NCBI GenBank assembly: GCA_016711345.1
Contig: JADJTD010000001.1
Location: 1,302,001 to 1,366,000, forward strand
From: Chloracidobacterium sp.
Lineage (GTDB): Bacteria; Acidobacteriota; Blastocatellia; Pyrinomonadales; Pyrinomonadaceae
Direction of reading: 5' to 3'
DNA length: 64,000 nt
Part shown: piece after piece, positions 8,501-16,935 of the stretch
Position numbering within the stretch: the first letter of the stretch is position 1
Layout of the letters: the number at the start of each line of letters is the position of its first letter
Made by a program: the position numbers and the translations under genes
Notes under the pieces: model-generated
Told to the model about the DNA's origin: nothing
What the model saw: the letters and a program-made list of their open reading frames with translations, nothing else
Database searches by the model: none

Positions 8501-10600
8501 CTTTACTATAAGATCACCAACCCAAGAATGGTTGATGCCGGGAGTAGTCGAGAGAGGATCGGCACTTTGTGTACCATCAAAACTGAAATTGATATCCGCG
8601 ATCGGATTTCCAATGCCGCTGACCGGGATCGTGAAATTAATACCGGCCGGAACATTGTCGGTTATAGCAACCGCAGGTCCTGTGTAGCTAAAAGTACCTC
8701 CACAGCCGAGAGGAGTCGGCGTACTTGTTGCCGTATTAGTCGCCGTTGCGGTATTTGTCGGCGTAAACGTATTTGTTGGAGTAGGCGATGCTGTTGCTGT
8801 ATTTGTCGGCGTTCCAAGGAAAATCTCATCCGCACCTATATCAGGTGTGCCCGGACGAGTTTGTCCATCAATATCATCAGAAACCCCCGCTATGCTTACC
8901 GCCGAGCTTTCATTCGGAGATGCTAGCTGAATATGCAGGTCCGTCCCTGTTACATAGAGCGGATCTGCCTGAATCGAGGCTCCGTCCTGTGTAGCAGGAG
9001 TCGTGTACGCCGTCTGCCAATTTGCAAGTGTTGCGAACTGAGTTGTTGTAGTAGCTCCACTTGCGGTAGCTAAACCACCTGTGACCTGCTGCGTATTGGC
9101 AGGATTAATGTAGAGGTTATTGTTATTTTCGCCGCCGGTTCCCCAGTCATAGGCTGCAGCTGGTCCCGTGATCGCGTAAAACCTAACCGTTGGGCCGCTT
9201 GAAGAACTGAGATCCATGTGTACACTGTTATTTTTTACTGTGAGGTTGGCAAAACCGGTGCTGCTGTTGTTACCAACGCGGATGCCGTTTCCAAACATTG
9301 TTGTAGCTCCCGCGGAAGCATTCGGATCAACGTCACCGGACAAGAAAATTGAGTTGAACGCGACGGTCGAAGTATGGCCTCCGGCAATACCAAGTCCCAC
9401 TACTTGATCGCCAAAGGTTCCATTCGCTTTGACGTTGTAGATAAAATTATTCGCAACCAGATCGTTTGTCGCAGACGTTCCGTTGATGGTGGCCAACACA
9501 ATACCGGCGGCGGAGAATGTCCTTTCTTCGATCACGTCATGAACAATGTTTTTGGTTACGGTGTAATTACTGGATGCACGGGTACCGGGAGTCGCAATAC
9601 CCCACGATTCGCTGCCAATTCCTATTCCAACGCGATCGGCTCCACCAGTAGTATTCGCAAAATCGCCGCCAACGAACTGGACGGTATTACGGCTGACGAC
9701 GGCCCCAGTGTCCGACTGCATGAGAATTCCCACTTTTCCGATCTGATCCGCACCGAAACTTGATGGCCCGATGATATTGTCAGTTACCACAGGATTTATG
9801 GCGAAATCTGTAGTGCCTGCACGCGTCACTATGCCGTATCTTGCCCTTATAATGCGATTGAAAATAAACTGATTATTATCATTATCGACGCCATCGGAAC
9901 TAGTACTGATGGTAGTTCCGCACATTATTATTCCGAACGTGGAGACAGTCAACGTATTCTGAGTAGCGCCTGCTGCAAGCTCAAGATTGCGTATCACGTT
10001 ATTGCTCGCTCCGTTGCCGGCAGCCACGCTGGCTAACCAGATCGCGGCTGTTGCCGCGGCTGTGTTCGAATTCGACACGGTCAGATTGCGACCGGTACCG
10101 CCTATGCGTCCGTCCATCGTGACGTTATCAGCACCATTGAGTTTAATGATGGCACCGATGATACTGCCGGTGATCGTTCTGGAGGCTCCGACCGGGCGAA
10201 CCGTTACACTAGTGTAAGCTGCGGGTGCCACCGTTCCAGAATTAAGAGCAGCCGTCGCAGTCTCAGTAGTGTTGCCGCATACTTCAACATCGATGCTTCC
10301 CTGATGGGTTCCGGCGTTAATCGCATCGAAGGCTGTCTTGAGATCAGCGTAGGCTGTTGGCCCCGTCGTTCCCGCCGTTGCCTCGACCTCGATCGGGCCG
10401 GCAGTGTCGCAGGTGCCGATGGTAAACATCGCGGTCGCACCAGCAGACTCTTGCTTAGCCTCGGTCATAGATATAGATGGCTCAGACGCAAATGAAATTG
10501 CTCCGCTGCCCCACTTTGCGTTTGCTGCAATGGCGGCTACAACGATCAGGGCAAGTGAAACAACAATTAGACGGGACGACACTCTTGACGACGTAAACAT
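5552..10600 (-). CDS. Giant secreted modular protein: beta-helix, two P-domain-like modules, dockerin-like, cohesin-like and C-terminal CarboxypepD_reg-like domain
   Basis: The ATG at 10600 (1682 residues) is supported by GGAGGAG 7 nt upstream and an immediate signal peptide (SRLIVVSLALIVVAAIAANA). Order by approximate residue: 35-590 parallel beta-helix-like region rich in N/T/G turns (NNVIRNLELA, VVSRNTVQFV); Thr-Pro linker; 635-803 and 857-1030 two modules resembling the proprotein-convertase P domain (SWVGDLIVKVTSP, FPDDIDIMLVGPGGQ, GTWSLYVRDDVG); linker; 1088-1240 beta-rich unknown domain; linker; 1270-1393 dockerin-like pair (second loop DVTNNGALSSTDAA); 1453-1583 cohesin-like (ISYEFDLRYDP); 1598-1682 carboxypeptidase-regulatory-like fold. 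No enzyme motif was recognised, so an adhesin or scaffold role is an inference. It has its own RBS and terminator, suggesting monocistronic expression. Confidence 0.8.
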   Translation of the reverse strand: MFTSSRVSSRLIVVSLALIVVAAIAANAKWGSGAISFASEPSISMTEAKQESAGATAMFTIGTCDTAGPIEVEATAGTTGPTAYADLKTAFDAINAGTHQGSIDVEVCGNTTETATAALNSGTVAPAAYTSVTVRPVGASRTITGSIIGAIIKLNGADNVTMDGRIGGTGRNLTVSNSNTAAATAAIWLASVAAGNGASNNVIRNLELAAGATQNTLTVSTFGIIMCGTTISTSSDGVDNDNNQFIFNRIIRARYGIVTRAGTTDFAINPVVTDNIIGPSSFGADQIGKVGILMQSDTGAVVSRNTVQFVGGDFANTTGGADRVGIGIGSESWGIATPGTRASSNYTVTKNIVHDVIEERTFSAAGIVLATINGTSATNDLVANNFIYNVKANGTFGDQVVGLGIAGGHTSTVAFNSIFLSGDVDPNASAGATTMFGNGIRVGNNSSTGFANLTVKNNSVHMDLSSSSGPTVRFYAITGPAAAYDWGTGGENNNNLYINPANTQQVTGGLATASGATTTTQFATLANWQTAYTTPATQDGASIQADPLYVTGTDLHIQLASPNESSAVSIAGVSDDIDGQTRPGTPDIGADEIFLGTPTNTATASPTPTNTFTPTNTATATNTATSTPTPLGCGGTFSYTGPAVAITDNVPAGINFTIPVSGIGNPIADINFSFDGTQSADPLSTTPGINHSWVGDLIVKVTSPLGTTVTVYDRPGVPLSTFGCSSNNLAQLALDDDGGFPSIETQCGVDTNAAFPTGTFSPNNPLSAFDGQTTNGDWIINISDNGGGDTGSARAFSLTIDSSCGTVTPTNTTTPTNTTTPTNTTTPTNTATPTNTATATNTPTASPSATFTATPTAACTPFNYANTTAITINDNAAGAPYPSDIAVSGLTGTVYKVSVKLNGLSHTFPDDIDIMLVGPGGQNALVMSDVGGSDDVTGITLTIDDDSALALPDGTLLSTGSYRAANYDTTTDVFPAPAPAPAAPPASGLLLQTFAGTNPNGTWSLYVRDDVGTDLGSIAGGWELNITTDSLTCATPTSTATASPTPTSTFTATNTATATSTATATLTASPTPTNTNTATATATASPTPGGELVVVDLTTANQITITATSGVSAATVSGDTTTGFYFENMFANAGAFTFTTPTLVSGTLTAASVPTDNSPALFRSSSTTEPGLNSWSYSATATTTFTSGQVAFSGTGTWTTNAVVYAALLTASTTGNIYFPADDVSDLGTATLLGTYSVILPGGSTPTATNTATATATNTATPTATVTPGGASSVAGTVTYGNPASPTTKFISNATVASTVGSPLVTTTTAAPGGTAGQYTLTGFGAGNYTIGVTKTTGQNGISSADAARIAQHVSAVSVIPTSRQRIAADVTNNGALSSTDAAQIARFVSGLGPPIGITNTWRFFVPSVTEPTFPIGASPTTRSYTDPIGVQTGQDYIGILVGEVTGNWAAGPLRPAAGPERSTAIAAPRLVTPADSEVIIPVAINGAVNKGIISYEFDLRYDPTVIQPQAEPVDLAGTVSRGLTAVANPNEPGLLRVVMYGAYPIDSNGLLLNLKFTAVGAPGSTSPLTWENVMFNEGDPGTLTTDGAIELSASAPNQAELTGRVVNTMGQGIANARVTLTDTTTGAVRSAMSNGFGVYRFGGLTVGQTYTVSVDSKHSTFAPLTVSITGQSVSTDMIAAQ
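6806..6872 (-). repeat. Thr-rich linker repeat (TATNT type)
   Basis: Degenerate GTCGCN/GTATTT units encode TPTATNTATATNT just before the dockerin-bearing block of the 5552-10600 protein. Confidence 0.75.
7336..7500 (-). repeat. Thr-rich linker repeat between P-domain-like module 2 and the unknown domain
   Basis: About 165 bp of imperfect GTCGCNGTATTTGTCGGN units encode a TPTSTFTATNTATATST-type spacer. The units are degenerate at third positions, so they look old rather than freshly expanded. Confidence 0.8.
8035..8175 (-). repeat. Linker repeat with near-identical 15-bp units (NTTTPT)
   Basis: The stretch at about 8128-8175 contains four near-identical copies of a 15-bp unit, (G)TATTTGTCGGCGTC or GTGTTTGTCGGCGTC, encoding PTNTT pentapeptides. 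It is the most homogeneous linker array in the window and the best candidate for length variation by slippage. Confidence 0.8.
8706..8815 (-). repeat. Thr-rich linker repeat after the beta-helix region
   Basis: Degenerate units encode TPTNTATASPTPTNTFTPTN between the beta-helix region and the first P-domain-like module. Confidence 0.75.
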
Positions 10601-10934
10601 AACTATTCTCCTCCGTTCGATTCTTGGGCAATAAGTCTCGGTCGATTGATATAACAAGTCTTTGCACGCTACGCTTAGTACACACGGCCAAGTAAATGCT
10701 ATTGCTTAAATTTTTATAGACTCAAAATCAATTCCATTTATATCCATAATGCACCGGATGTCAAGCATTGAGGGTGGATTTAACATCAAACATTGGCGTA
10801 CTCTCCGATAAGCCCAACTTCACATGCAATGAAACAAAAATTTATCAAAAGCGGCTCTCATACGCTCCTATTCTTGCCTCGAAACCGCTTTCCGCATAAA
10901 CTACTTGCACATCAATCTGAGCGCTCTATAGAAA
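10601..10934. other. Divergent intergenic region between the giant secreted gene and the CBS gene
   Basis: It holds the Shine-Dalgarno site at 10608-10614 on the minus side, AT-rich sequence around 10700-10745 that probably contains the minus-strand promoter, and a 7-bp inverted repeat AAAGCGG (10848-10854) / CCGCTTT (10885-10891) on the CBS side. No ORF or RNA gene is convincing here. Confidence 0.5.
10608..10614 (-). promoter_or_regulatory. Shine-Dalgarno site deciding the start at 10600
   Basis: GGAGGAG on the minus strand, 7 nt upstream of the ATG. It excludes a longer upstream reading of the same frame. Confidence 0.85.
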
Positions 10935-12302
10935 ATGAAATTTTACAATGACATTCTTGGTCTGATCGGCAATACACCGCTCGTCCGCATCAACCACATC
11001 ACAAAACAGCACAAGATAAAGGCGACGATCCTGGCAAAAATGGAGAGCCTGAATCCCGGCTACTCGGTAAAGGACCGCATCGGTATCTCGATGATCGATT
11101 GGGCCGAAAAGGACGGCACCTTAAAGAAAGGCGGCACGATCGTTGAGGCAACTTCGGGAAATACAGGAATCGGTTTGGCACTTGTTGCAGCGGTTCGCGG
11201 GTACCAATGCGTCTTCGTTCTAACCGATAAGGTTTCCGTCGAAAAGGTGCGTTATCTGAAATCGATGGGAGCTGACGTTGTCGTAGTTCCCGCCTCGGCA
11301 AAATTGGGCACGCCGGACCATTATCATGAGACCGCAGCTCGCATCGCCCGCGAAACACCGAATTCTTTTTATCCCGATCAATACCAGCACCCGGCAAATC
11401 CGCTGGCACATTATATCTCGACCGGCCCTGAAATATGGAATGACACCGATGGCAAGATCACCCATTTTGTCTCCGGCATCGGAACCGGCGGCACTATCAG
11501 CGGAACGGGTAGATACCTAAAAGAACAAAATCCCGACATTAAGATCATCGGAGCCGATCCATACGGCTCGATATTTAAAACATATAAGGAATCCGGCCGC
11601 GTGCCGGAGGCGACGCCGTATTTGGTCGAAGGCATCGGCCAGTCGCTGCCTGTGACCAACGCTAATATGAGCGTGATCGACGAGATCATAAATGTAACCG
11701 ACCGCGATTCGTTTGATCTTGCAAGGCAGTTGTCGCGTCGCGAGGGCATTTTTTGCGGAGGTTCGACCGGAACGAATTTCTCCGCAGCGTTAAAGGTTGC
11801 GAAAGATCTTGATGATTCCGGATTGGTCGTGTTTATTGTCTGCGACACCGGCGAACATTATCTTTCGAAATTCCATTCTGACGAGTGGATGAAAGAAAAA
11901 CTCTTGCTCGAACCGCAGCGCATCACTGCCGGACTGCTAGCCGAGACAAAGAATTCGGGTTCGCCGGCAAAACTCATATTCGTTTCGCCCGATGAGACGC
12001 TTAGCGCGGCCCTGACGCTGATGAGCGAGAACGGCGTGACGCAGATGCCTGTTTTAGAAAACCACATCTCTATCGGCAGTCTTCGCGAAAGTCACATATT
12101 GGCAAAGCTTTTAGAGGACCGCGAATTGCTCAATGGCAAAGTCAGCGAGGTTATGGACAAGAGTTTTCCTGTTCTTGATGTGGACGCTAGCCTGGTCGAG
12201 ATCAAATCCAAATTACAGCGAAACCCTGCTGTGCTTATTGAAGATTTTAAACGAATTACTGCTATAATTACGCGATCGGATGTTTTAGATCTGCCGATTT
12301 AG
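10935..12302 (+). CDS. Cystathionine beta-synthase / cysteine synthase with C-terminal CBS domain pair
   Basis: 455 residues. The PLP fold II catalytic domain fills about 1-330: PLP-lysine K46 in YSVKDR, substrate loop TSGNTG (73-78), phosphate-binding GIGTGGTISG (181-190). Residues of about 335-455 are a Bateman (two CBS) module, found in bacterial and eukaryotic cystathionine beta-synthases, which condense serine (or an activated serine) with homocysteine. A role as O-acetylserine sulfhydrylase is also possible, because the core is shared. The next gene follows after 17 bp. Two other Cys/Met PLP enzymes lie in the window (15031 and 39363), so transsulfuration is well represented. No clear RBS precedes the ATG. 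Confidence 0.88.
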   Translation: MKFYNDILGLIGNTPLVRINHITKQHKIKATILAKMESLNPGYSVKDRIGISMIDWAEKDGTLKKGGTIVEATSGNTGIGLALVAAVRGYQCVFVLTDKVSVEKVRYLKSMGADVVVVPASAKLGTPDHYHETAARIARETPNSFYPDQYQHPANPLAHYISTGPEIWNDTDGKITHFVSGIGTGGTISGTGRYLKEQNPDIKIIGADPYGSIFKTYKESGRVPEATPYLVEGIGQSLPVTNANMSVIDEIINVTDRDSFDLARQLSRREGIFCGGSTGTNFSAALKVAKDLDDSGLVVFIVCDTGEHYLSKFHSDEWMKEKLLLEPQRITAGLLAETKNSGSPAKLIFVSPDETLSAALTLMSENGVTQMPVLENHISIGSLRESHILAKLLEDRELLNGKVSEVMDKSFPVLDVDASLVEIKSKLQRNPAVLIEDFKRITAIITRSDVLDLPI

Positions 12303-12319
12303 CTCACTGGAGACAAATC

Positions 12320-12781
12320 ATGAGTGATAAAAAAGACGACAATTGGGAAATGCCGCAACCGGTCTTTAAGAGTTCCGAGGGCTCGCTGCCAAGAAGCCTC
12401 GAAGAAACGATCTCAACATCATTTATGGCAAATGCAGAAACTGTAGAGATCGATGAAGACGACGACATCCTTGGCATCATGGATGCGTCTTTGCCAGATC
12501 AGTACGTTCAAAATTTAGCCGTATCCGACGAAGAAGATATTCTCGAAACCGAGCCGGAAATCAAAACCGAACCCACTCCAAAAACGACTATTCCCGCAGA
12601 TGCTCCGACGACACCCAATATCGACGAGCCAAAACCGATATCAGTTACCGCAAAAGAATCCTTGGAAACAACCGAAGCGAAGCCTGACACGGCTGGATCT
12701 GGTTTTTCTGCTTATGTTCTGGTGTTGATCATTGCGGTAGTCTTAGGAGCCTTATACTATTTTCTTGCGCTGAAGAAATAG
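12320..12781 (+). CDS. Acidic protein with a C-terminal membrane anchor, function unknown
   Basis: 153 residues, preceded by GGAG at a good distance. Residues 1-128 are acidic and rich in Glu, Asp, Thr and Pro (EIDEDDDILGIMDASLPDQY near 44-63), probably disordered. A single membrane segment (YVLVLIIAVVLGALYYFLAL) ends the protein, so the bulk would face the cytoplasm as in tail-anchored proteins. It is 17 bp downstream of the CBS gene and probably co-transcribed. No family recognised. Confidence 0.7.
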   Translation: MSDKKDDNWEMPQPVFKSSEGSLPRSLEETISTSFMANAETVEIDEDDDILGIMDASLPDQYVQNLAVSDEEDILETEPEIKTEPTPKTTIPADAPTTPNIDEPKPISVTAKESLETTEAKPDTAGSGFSAYVLVLIIAVVLGALYYFLALKK

Positions 12782-12831
12782 TCTACTGAATTGAAGCTTG
12801 TCAGATCGAGACCCAATGAACTCGTTTCCGT

Positions 12832-13503
12832 TTACTCTTCGCGTTTTTCATATTTAACGGACTTTTTCCACTTGCCGTTGACCAACGTTTTTGTCGTGAC
12901 TTTTACTTTCGCTTCATCAGGAATGGTTGCGTCCTCGACCATCTCAAAGACCTTTCTCGGCTTGTTGCCAACGACATCGTAACGCTCGGTAATATGCCAG
13001 CAGCAGCCGCTTTTATCAAAAGTTTCGAGTTGCTTTTTGTTTTTCACTACGGAAAACAATCCGAGATGTGCTCCAAGATCCGAAAATGCTTTGCTGTGGA
13101 CAAACTTTCCTTGCTTTCTCGATGAAAGATACACATCGTACGACGGCATTCCGTACGATCCGTTTTGTCCATTACACAATGCAACATCCTCCATGCCGTC
13201 AAAATTGTAATCATCGACACTGATAACGCTCTGCTCGTCATACAGCATGGTCGTATTCACCAGCGGCTTACCGTCATTCGAAATATCCATGTAAGTATCG
13301 TCAAGCATTATGACCTGATACGGCTTAGCTCCGCCTTTCTTGAAAAACGAAAACGCTGTCTCGCCGGAGCAAACACTGTCTTCACACTTTTCGACTCTGA
13401 CCGAAATGTCGAAATACTTCGAGGCGTTTTTGATATCGAAAGTTTTTTGAGAAAAAGCGCTCGCACTTGCGAGCAACACCAATGCTATTGTTAGAATCTT
13501 CAT
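12832..13503 (-). CDS. Secreted XAC2610-type protein, function unknown
   Basis: 223 residues with a clear signal peptide (MKILTIALVLLASASAFSQ). The central part DDYNFDGMEDVALCNGQNGSYG resembles the conserved core of XAC2610-related exported proteins, a D-rich FG-GAP-like loop followed by a YDVYL strand. Four Cys residues (CEDSVC, CC) may form disulfides. It lies 22 bp downstream of fumC on the same strand, so co-transcription is possible although a functional link is not obvious. Confidence 0.6.
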   Translation of the reverse strand: MKILTIALVLLASASAFSQKTFDIKNASKYFDISVRVEKCEDSVCSGETAFSFFKKGGAKPYQVIMLDDTYMDISNDGKPLVNTTMLYDEQSVISVDDYNFDGMEDVALCNGQNGSYGMPSYDVYLSSRKQGKFVHSKAFSDLGAHLGLFSVVKNKKQLETFDKSGCCWHITERYDVVGNKPRKVFEMVEDATIPDEAKVKVTTKTLVNGKWKKSVKYEKREE

Positions 13504-13525
13504 TTTCAGTTTTCCGTTCGACTTA

Positions 13526-14911
13526 TTACGGATGTGTCATGTCTTCAGCTTTTACAAGCTCGTCAAATTTCTCTGCTGTCAGCAGATCAAGCTCAACCGC
13601 AGATTCTTTAAGAGAAATGCCTTTTTTATGTGCATTTTTCGCAATCTTTGCGGCGTTGTCGTAGCCGATGTGCTGATTTAGCGCTGTAACGAGCATCAGT
13701 GAATTTCGCAAATAATGATCGATCTGGTCGCGGTTGAGTTCGATGCCTTTGATGCAGTAATCGACAAAACCGTGACAGGCGTCGTGAATCAACCGCACGG
13801 AATGCAGAAAATTGTGGATCATTACCGGCTTGAAAACATTCAGCTCAAAATTGCCCTGTGAACCGGCAAATCCTATCGCCGCGTCATTGCCAAAAACCTG
13901 AACGGCAACCATCGTCATTGCTTCGGATTGAGTCGGGTTAACTTTTCCAGGCATGATCGAACTTCCCGGCTCGTTTTCCGGCAGCGAAATTTCGCCAACA
14001 CCGCATCGCGGCCCTGACGCAAGCCAGCGGATGTCATTGGCGATTTTCATCAAGCTGCCCGCAAGCGTTTTCAATCCGCCGGATGCAAAGACAACTTCGT
14101 CGTGCGCGGAAAGCGCCGCAAATTTGTCAGGATGTGATTTGAACGGTAATCCTGTAAGTTCTGCGATCTTATCCGCCGCGCGCTGGGCAAATTCGGGATG
14201 AGCGTTCAATCCTGTACCAACCGCCGTGCCGCCGATCGCAAGATCAAACAGGCCCGGCATTACCAGTCGCAAGCGCTCTATATCGCGTTCGACAAGCGAA
14301 GCCCAGCCGCCAAATTCCTGCCCGACTGTCATCGGAGTCGCATCCTGCAAATGCGTCCGGCCGATCTTTACGACATCTTTGTATTCCTGTGCTTTGGCGT
14401 CGATAGCATCGCGAACTTTTTGAACTTCGGGAACTAACGCAGTCATTCTTTCTGCCGCCGCAATATACATCGCCGTCGGAAAAGTATCGTTCGACGATTG
14501 CGATTTATTTACATCGTCATTCGGATGGACCGGCGTCTTCGAACCCATTTCCCCGCCGGCGATCTCGATCGCACGGTTCGAGATGACCTCGTTGGCGTTC
14601 ATGTTAGTCTGCGTTCCCGAACCTGTCTGCCAAACGCGCAAAGGAAAATGATCATCAAGTTTTCCCTCGATCACTTCATCCGCCGCCTGTTCGATAAGCT
14701 TCAGCTTGTCGCCGTCCAATTTGCCGAGATCGAAATTAACGATCGCAGCGGCCTTTTTCAAAATTCCAAGTGCTCGAATAACCTCACGCGGCATCACATC
14801 GAACCCAATGTCGAAATGTTTTAACGAACGCTGAGTCTGCGCTCCCCAATACGCCGTAACAGGCACCTCGATCTCGCCCATCGAATCGGTTTCAATTCTA
14901 GTCTTTATCAT
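13526..14911 (-). CDS. fumC: Fumarate hydratase class II
   Basis: 461 residues, full length for class II fumarases. It catalyses fumarate to L-malate in the TCA cycle without an Fe-S cluster. The superfamily signature GSSIMPGKVNP is at about residues 315-325. Other conserved blocks are TGSGTQTNMNANEVI, HPNDDVNKSQSSND (substrate-binding B site) and GRTHLQDATPM. The aspartase/adenylosuccinate lyase alternative is unlikely because the fumarase-specific N-terminus (GEIEVPVTAYWGAQTQRS) is present. The ATG at 14911 lacks a strong Shine-Dalgarno. A 119-bp gap separates it from the upstream sulfur operon. Confidence 0.95.
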   Translation of the reverse strand: MIKTRIETDSMGEIEVPVTAYWGAQTQRSLKHFDIGFDVMPREVIRALGILKKAAAIVNFDLGKLDGDKLKLIEQAADEVIEGKLDDHFPLRVWQTGSGTQTNMNANEVISNRAIEIAGGEMGSKTPVHPNDDVNKSQSSNDTFPTAMYIAAAERMTALVPEVQKVRDAIDAKAQEYKDVVKIGRTHLQDATPMTVGQEFGGWASLVERDIERLRLVMPGLFDLAIGGTAVGTGLNAHPEFAQRAADKIAELTGLPFKSHPDKFAALSAHDEVVFASGGLKTLAGSLMKIANDIRWLASGPRCGVGEISLPENEPGSSIMPGKVNPTQSEAMTMVAVQVFGNDAAIGFAGSQGNFELNVFKPVMIHNFLHSVRLIHDACHGFVDYCIKGIELNRDQIDHYLRNSLMLVTALNQHIGYDNAAKIAKNAHKKGISLKESAVELDLLTAEKFDELVKAEDMTHP

Positions 14912-15030
14912 TTTTTTGTTGCGTCTGACATATATTTGCTTTCCACCGAAAACGCAATTTTACAACAGTTTCGCAAACCCCAAAAGACCTGAGGCAACAA
15001 AACAGTTTTGGATCTGGATCAACCAAAAGA

Positions 15031-16236
15031 TCAGATCACACCAATGTCGGCTAGACAGCGTTTGATACGTTCGAATGAGTGTCCGATGTCGTTGTCAAGC
15101 CCCACCGAAAATCGCACGAGCCCCTCGCTCAGGCCCATCGCTTCGCGTTCCTCGATCGGGATCTCGGACGAGGTGCTGTGGCCCGGCGCGCTAAAAAGCG
15201 TCTTGAAATAACCAAGACTCACCGCAAGGTATCCAACCTTTTCCTGCTGCATCCGAGTCATTAGCATATTTGCATTACTGAGACTGCCAACGTCGAGCGT
15301 AAGCATTCCCCCATACCCATAACCGGGATTCATTAATTGCGTCAACAATTGATGCTGCGGATGCTCGGGCAGGCCGGGATAATGGACGGTCAGGCCGAGC
15401 CCACTAAATTTTTCAGCAAGAAACATCGCATTCGCACTGTGCTGCCGCATTCGCAAATGTAAAGAATGCATGTTTTTTAGGATACTGGCGGCTCTAGTAC
15501 TGTCGAGCACGGCACCAAGAAGCATCGAAGCCCCGGAATTTATGTCAGTTAGTTTATGAATGAACTCGTCACTCGCACAGACTGCTCCTGCAACACAATC
15601 ACTCGTCCCGTTGATGTATTTTGTAAGGCTGTGAACGACGATGTCGGCACCGAGTCGTATCGGCGACAATATCATCGGGCTAAAAGTATTATCAACGACG
15701 AGTTTCAGGCTGTATTCTTTGCAAAGGGCAGTAAGAGTTGGTATGTCGGCAACCTCGAGCAGTGGGTTGCTCATTGATTCACAATAGACAACACGCGTTC
15801 GATCGGTTATCAGCGAACGCACTCTGTCAATGTCGTTAAGATCACAGAAATGAACATTGATCCCAAATCTCGGAGCGAAGTTCTTGTAGAATGCGTACGT
15901 ACCGCCGTAGATCGTTCTTGAAGAGATAACTTCGTCGCCACTGTCGCAAAGCTGGAGTATGGTCGAGGAGATCGCTGCCATTCCTGAAGCCTTTGCCTGC
16001 GCGGACTCACTGTCTTCCATTCGGGCTAAAGCGTCAGAAAGGAACTTGTTGGTGGGATTCCAATGCCTCGAATAAAGGAAACACCCTTCGATCTCGTGCT
16101 CAAAAAGCTCCTCCATACGGTCCGGGTTCATGAAGGTGAATGTCGACGAATCAGTGATAGATGGATTTACATCGCCAAATTCGCCAAAAATCAAAAAGTC
16201 TTGAATAGCGTTGCTTGGATCAAATTTGTAACTCAT
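15031..16236 (-). CDS. Cys/Met-metabolism PLP enzyme (methionine gamma-lyase / cystathionine gamma-synthase family), last gene of sulfur operon
   Basis: The start is set at the ATG at 16236, overlapping the upstream methyltransferase stop by 4 bp (ATGA) with AGGAAGGTGG in front, indicating translational coupling. 401 residues, fold type I PLP enzyme: substrate/PLP motif YSRHWNPT near the N-terminus, SGMAAISS, and the Schiff-base lysine in SLTKYINGTSD (about K205). Family members cleave or form C-S bonds (methionine gamma-lyase, O-acylhomoserine sulfhydrylase, cystathionine lyase/synthase), and these cannot be separated by eye. Placement in a persulfide operon favours a reaction that makes or uses sulfide or a thiol. 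It differs clearly from the paralogue at 39363-40541. Confidence 0.82.
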   Translation of the reverse strand: MSYKFDPSNAIQDFLIFGEFGDVNPSITDSSTFTFMNPDRMEELFEHEIEGCFLYSRHWNPTNKFLSDALARMEDSESAQAKASGMAAISSTILQLCDSGDEVISSRTIYGGTYAFYKNFAPRFGINVHFCDLNDIDRVRSLITDRTRVVYCESMSNPLLEVADIPTLTALCKEYSLKLVVDNTFSPMILSPIRLGADIVVHSLTKYINGTSDCVAGAVCASDEFIHKLTDINSGASMLLGAVLDSTRAASILKNMHSLHLRMRQHSANAMFLAEKFSGLGLTVHYPGLPEHPQHQLLTQLMNPGYGYGGMLTLDVGSLSNANMLMTRMQQEKVGYLAVSLGYFKTLFSAPGHSTSSEIPIEEREAMGLSEGLVRFSVGLDNDIGHSFERIKRCLADIGVI

Positions 16237-16850
16237 ACCACCTTCCTGCAGTAGCAATAGATGAACTCCTGAGTGGTTCCAAACGGCGTCTCATGAGTTT
16301 CGCCGACACTCTTGATGACTTTGAACTGTTCGCCAAATTCATTGTGCATCGATTCGGGATCATAACGAACAACATCCAGACCGCTGCATTTTTGCGGGCC
16401 GTCAAGCCCAAGAGAAGCAACAACTATGTGGCCGCCAACCTTGAGCGAACGCATTACGAGTTCGACATACTTGCGGCGATCTTCGGCATCGGTCAGAAAG
16501 TGGAATACAGCCCTATCATGCCAAATGTCGAAGTGGTTCTCCGGCAGAACAACTTCGGTAATGTCTGCCTCCAGCCACTCGATCTTTTCTGCCGAATCCC
16601 CTAACCTTTGTTTGCTTTTTGATATAGCTGTCCCAGAAATGTCCAGAACCGAAACGTCTACAAAGCCATTGAGCAAGAGATCATCAACAAGGGTCGAGCT
16701 GCCGCCGCCGACATCGATGATCGCAGCATCTTTCTCAACACCGGTATTCAAGATCATTTGCAGCGAGTTGTCCAGGTGGTCACGGTACCAGCTGACCTGA
16801 TCGTGGGCCTTTGTCGAATACACATTTTCCCAGTGTTGTTTCTTTTCCAT
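16233..16850 (-). CDS. Class I SAM-dependent methyltransferase in the sulfur operon
   Basis: The ATG at 16850 is chosen because GGGGAGGTG lies just upstream; an upstream extension of the frame overlaps the micro-ORF at 16936. 205 residues with SAM motif I DVGGGSSTL (about 46-54) and the acidic motif VSVLDIS that follows. The N-terminus HWENVYSTKAHDQVSWY is characteristic of a common group of small methyltransferases whose substrates are mostly unassigned. Coupling by a 4-bp overlap to a PLP C-S enzyme suggests a small thiol or sulfur compound as substrate, but that is inference. Confidence 0.8.
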   Translation of the reverse strand: MEKKQHWENVYSTKAHDQVSWYRDHLDNSLQMILNTGVEKDAAIIDVGGGSSTLVDDLLLNGFVDVSVLDISGTAISKSKQRLGDSAEKIEWLEADITEVVLPENHFDIWHDRAVFHFLTDAEDRRKYVELVMRSLKVGGHIVVASLGLDGPQKCSGLDVVRYDPESMHNEFGEQFKVIKSVGETHETPFGTTQEFIYCYCRKVV

Positions 16851-16935
16851 TTCACACCTCCCCGTTCTTGTCGGAACAACCAACCTTTTTTTCAATATCT
16901 TGACCTCGGGACCCGACGTCACATGCTCCGCGCAG

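Noticed and set aside
10915..10933. Promoter TTGCAC-N16-TATAGA in front of the CBS gene
   Set aside because: The predicted start would fall inside the coding sequence after the ATG, so the words are probably chance.
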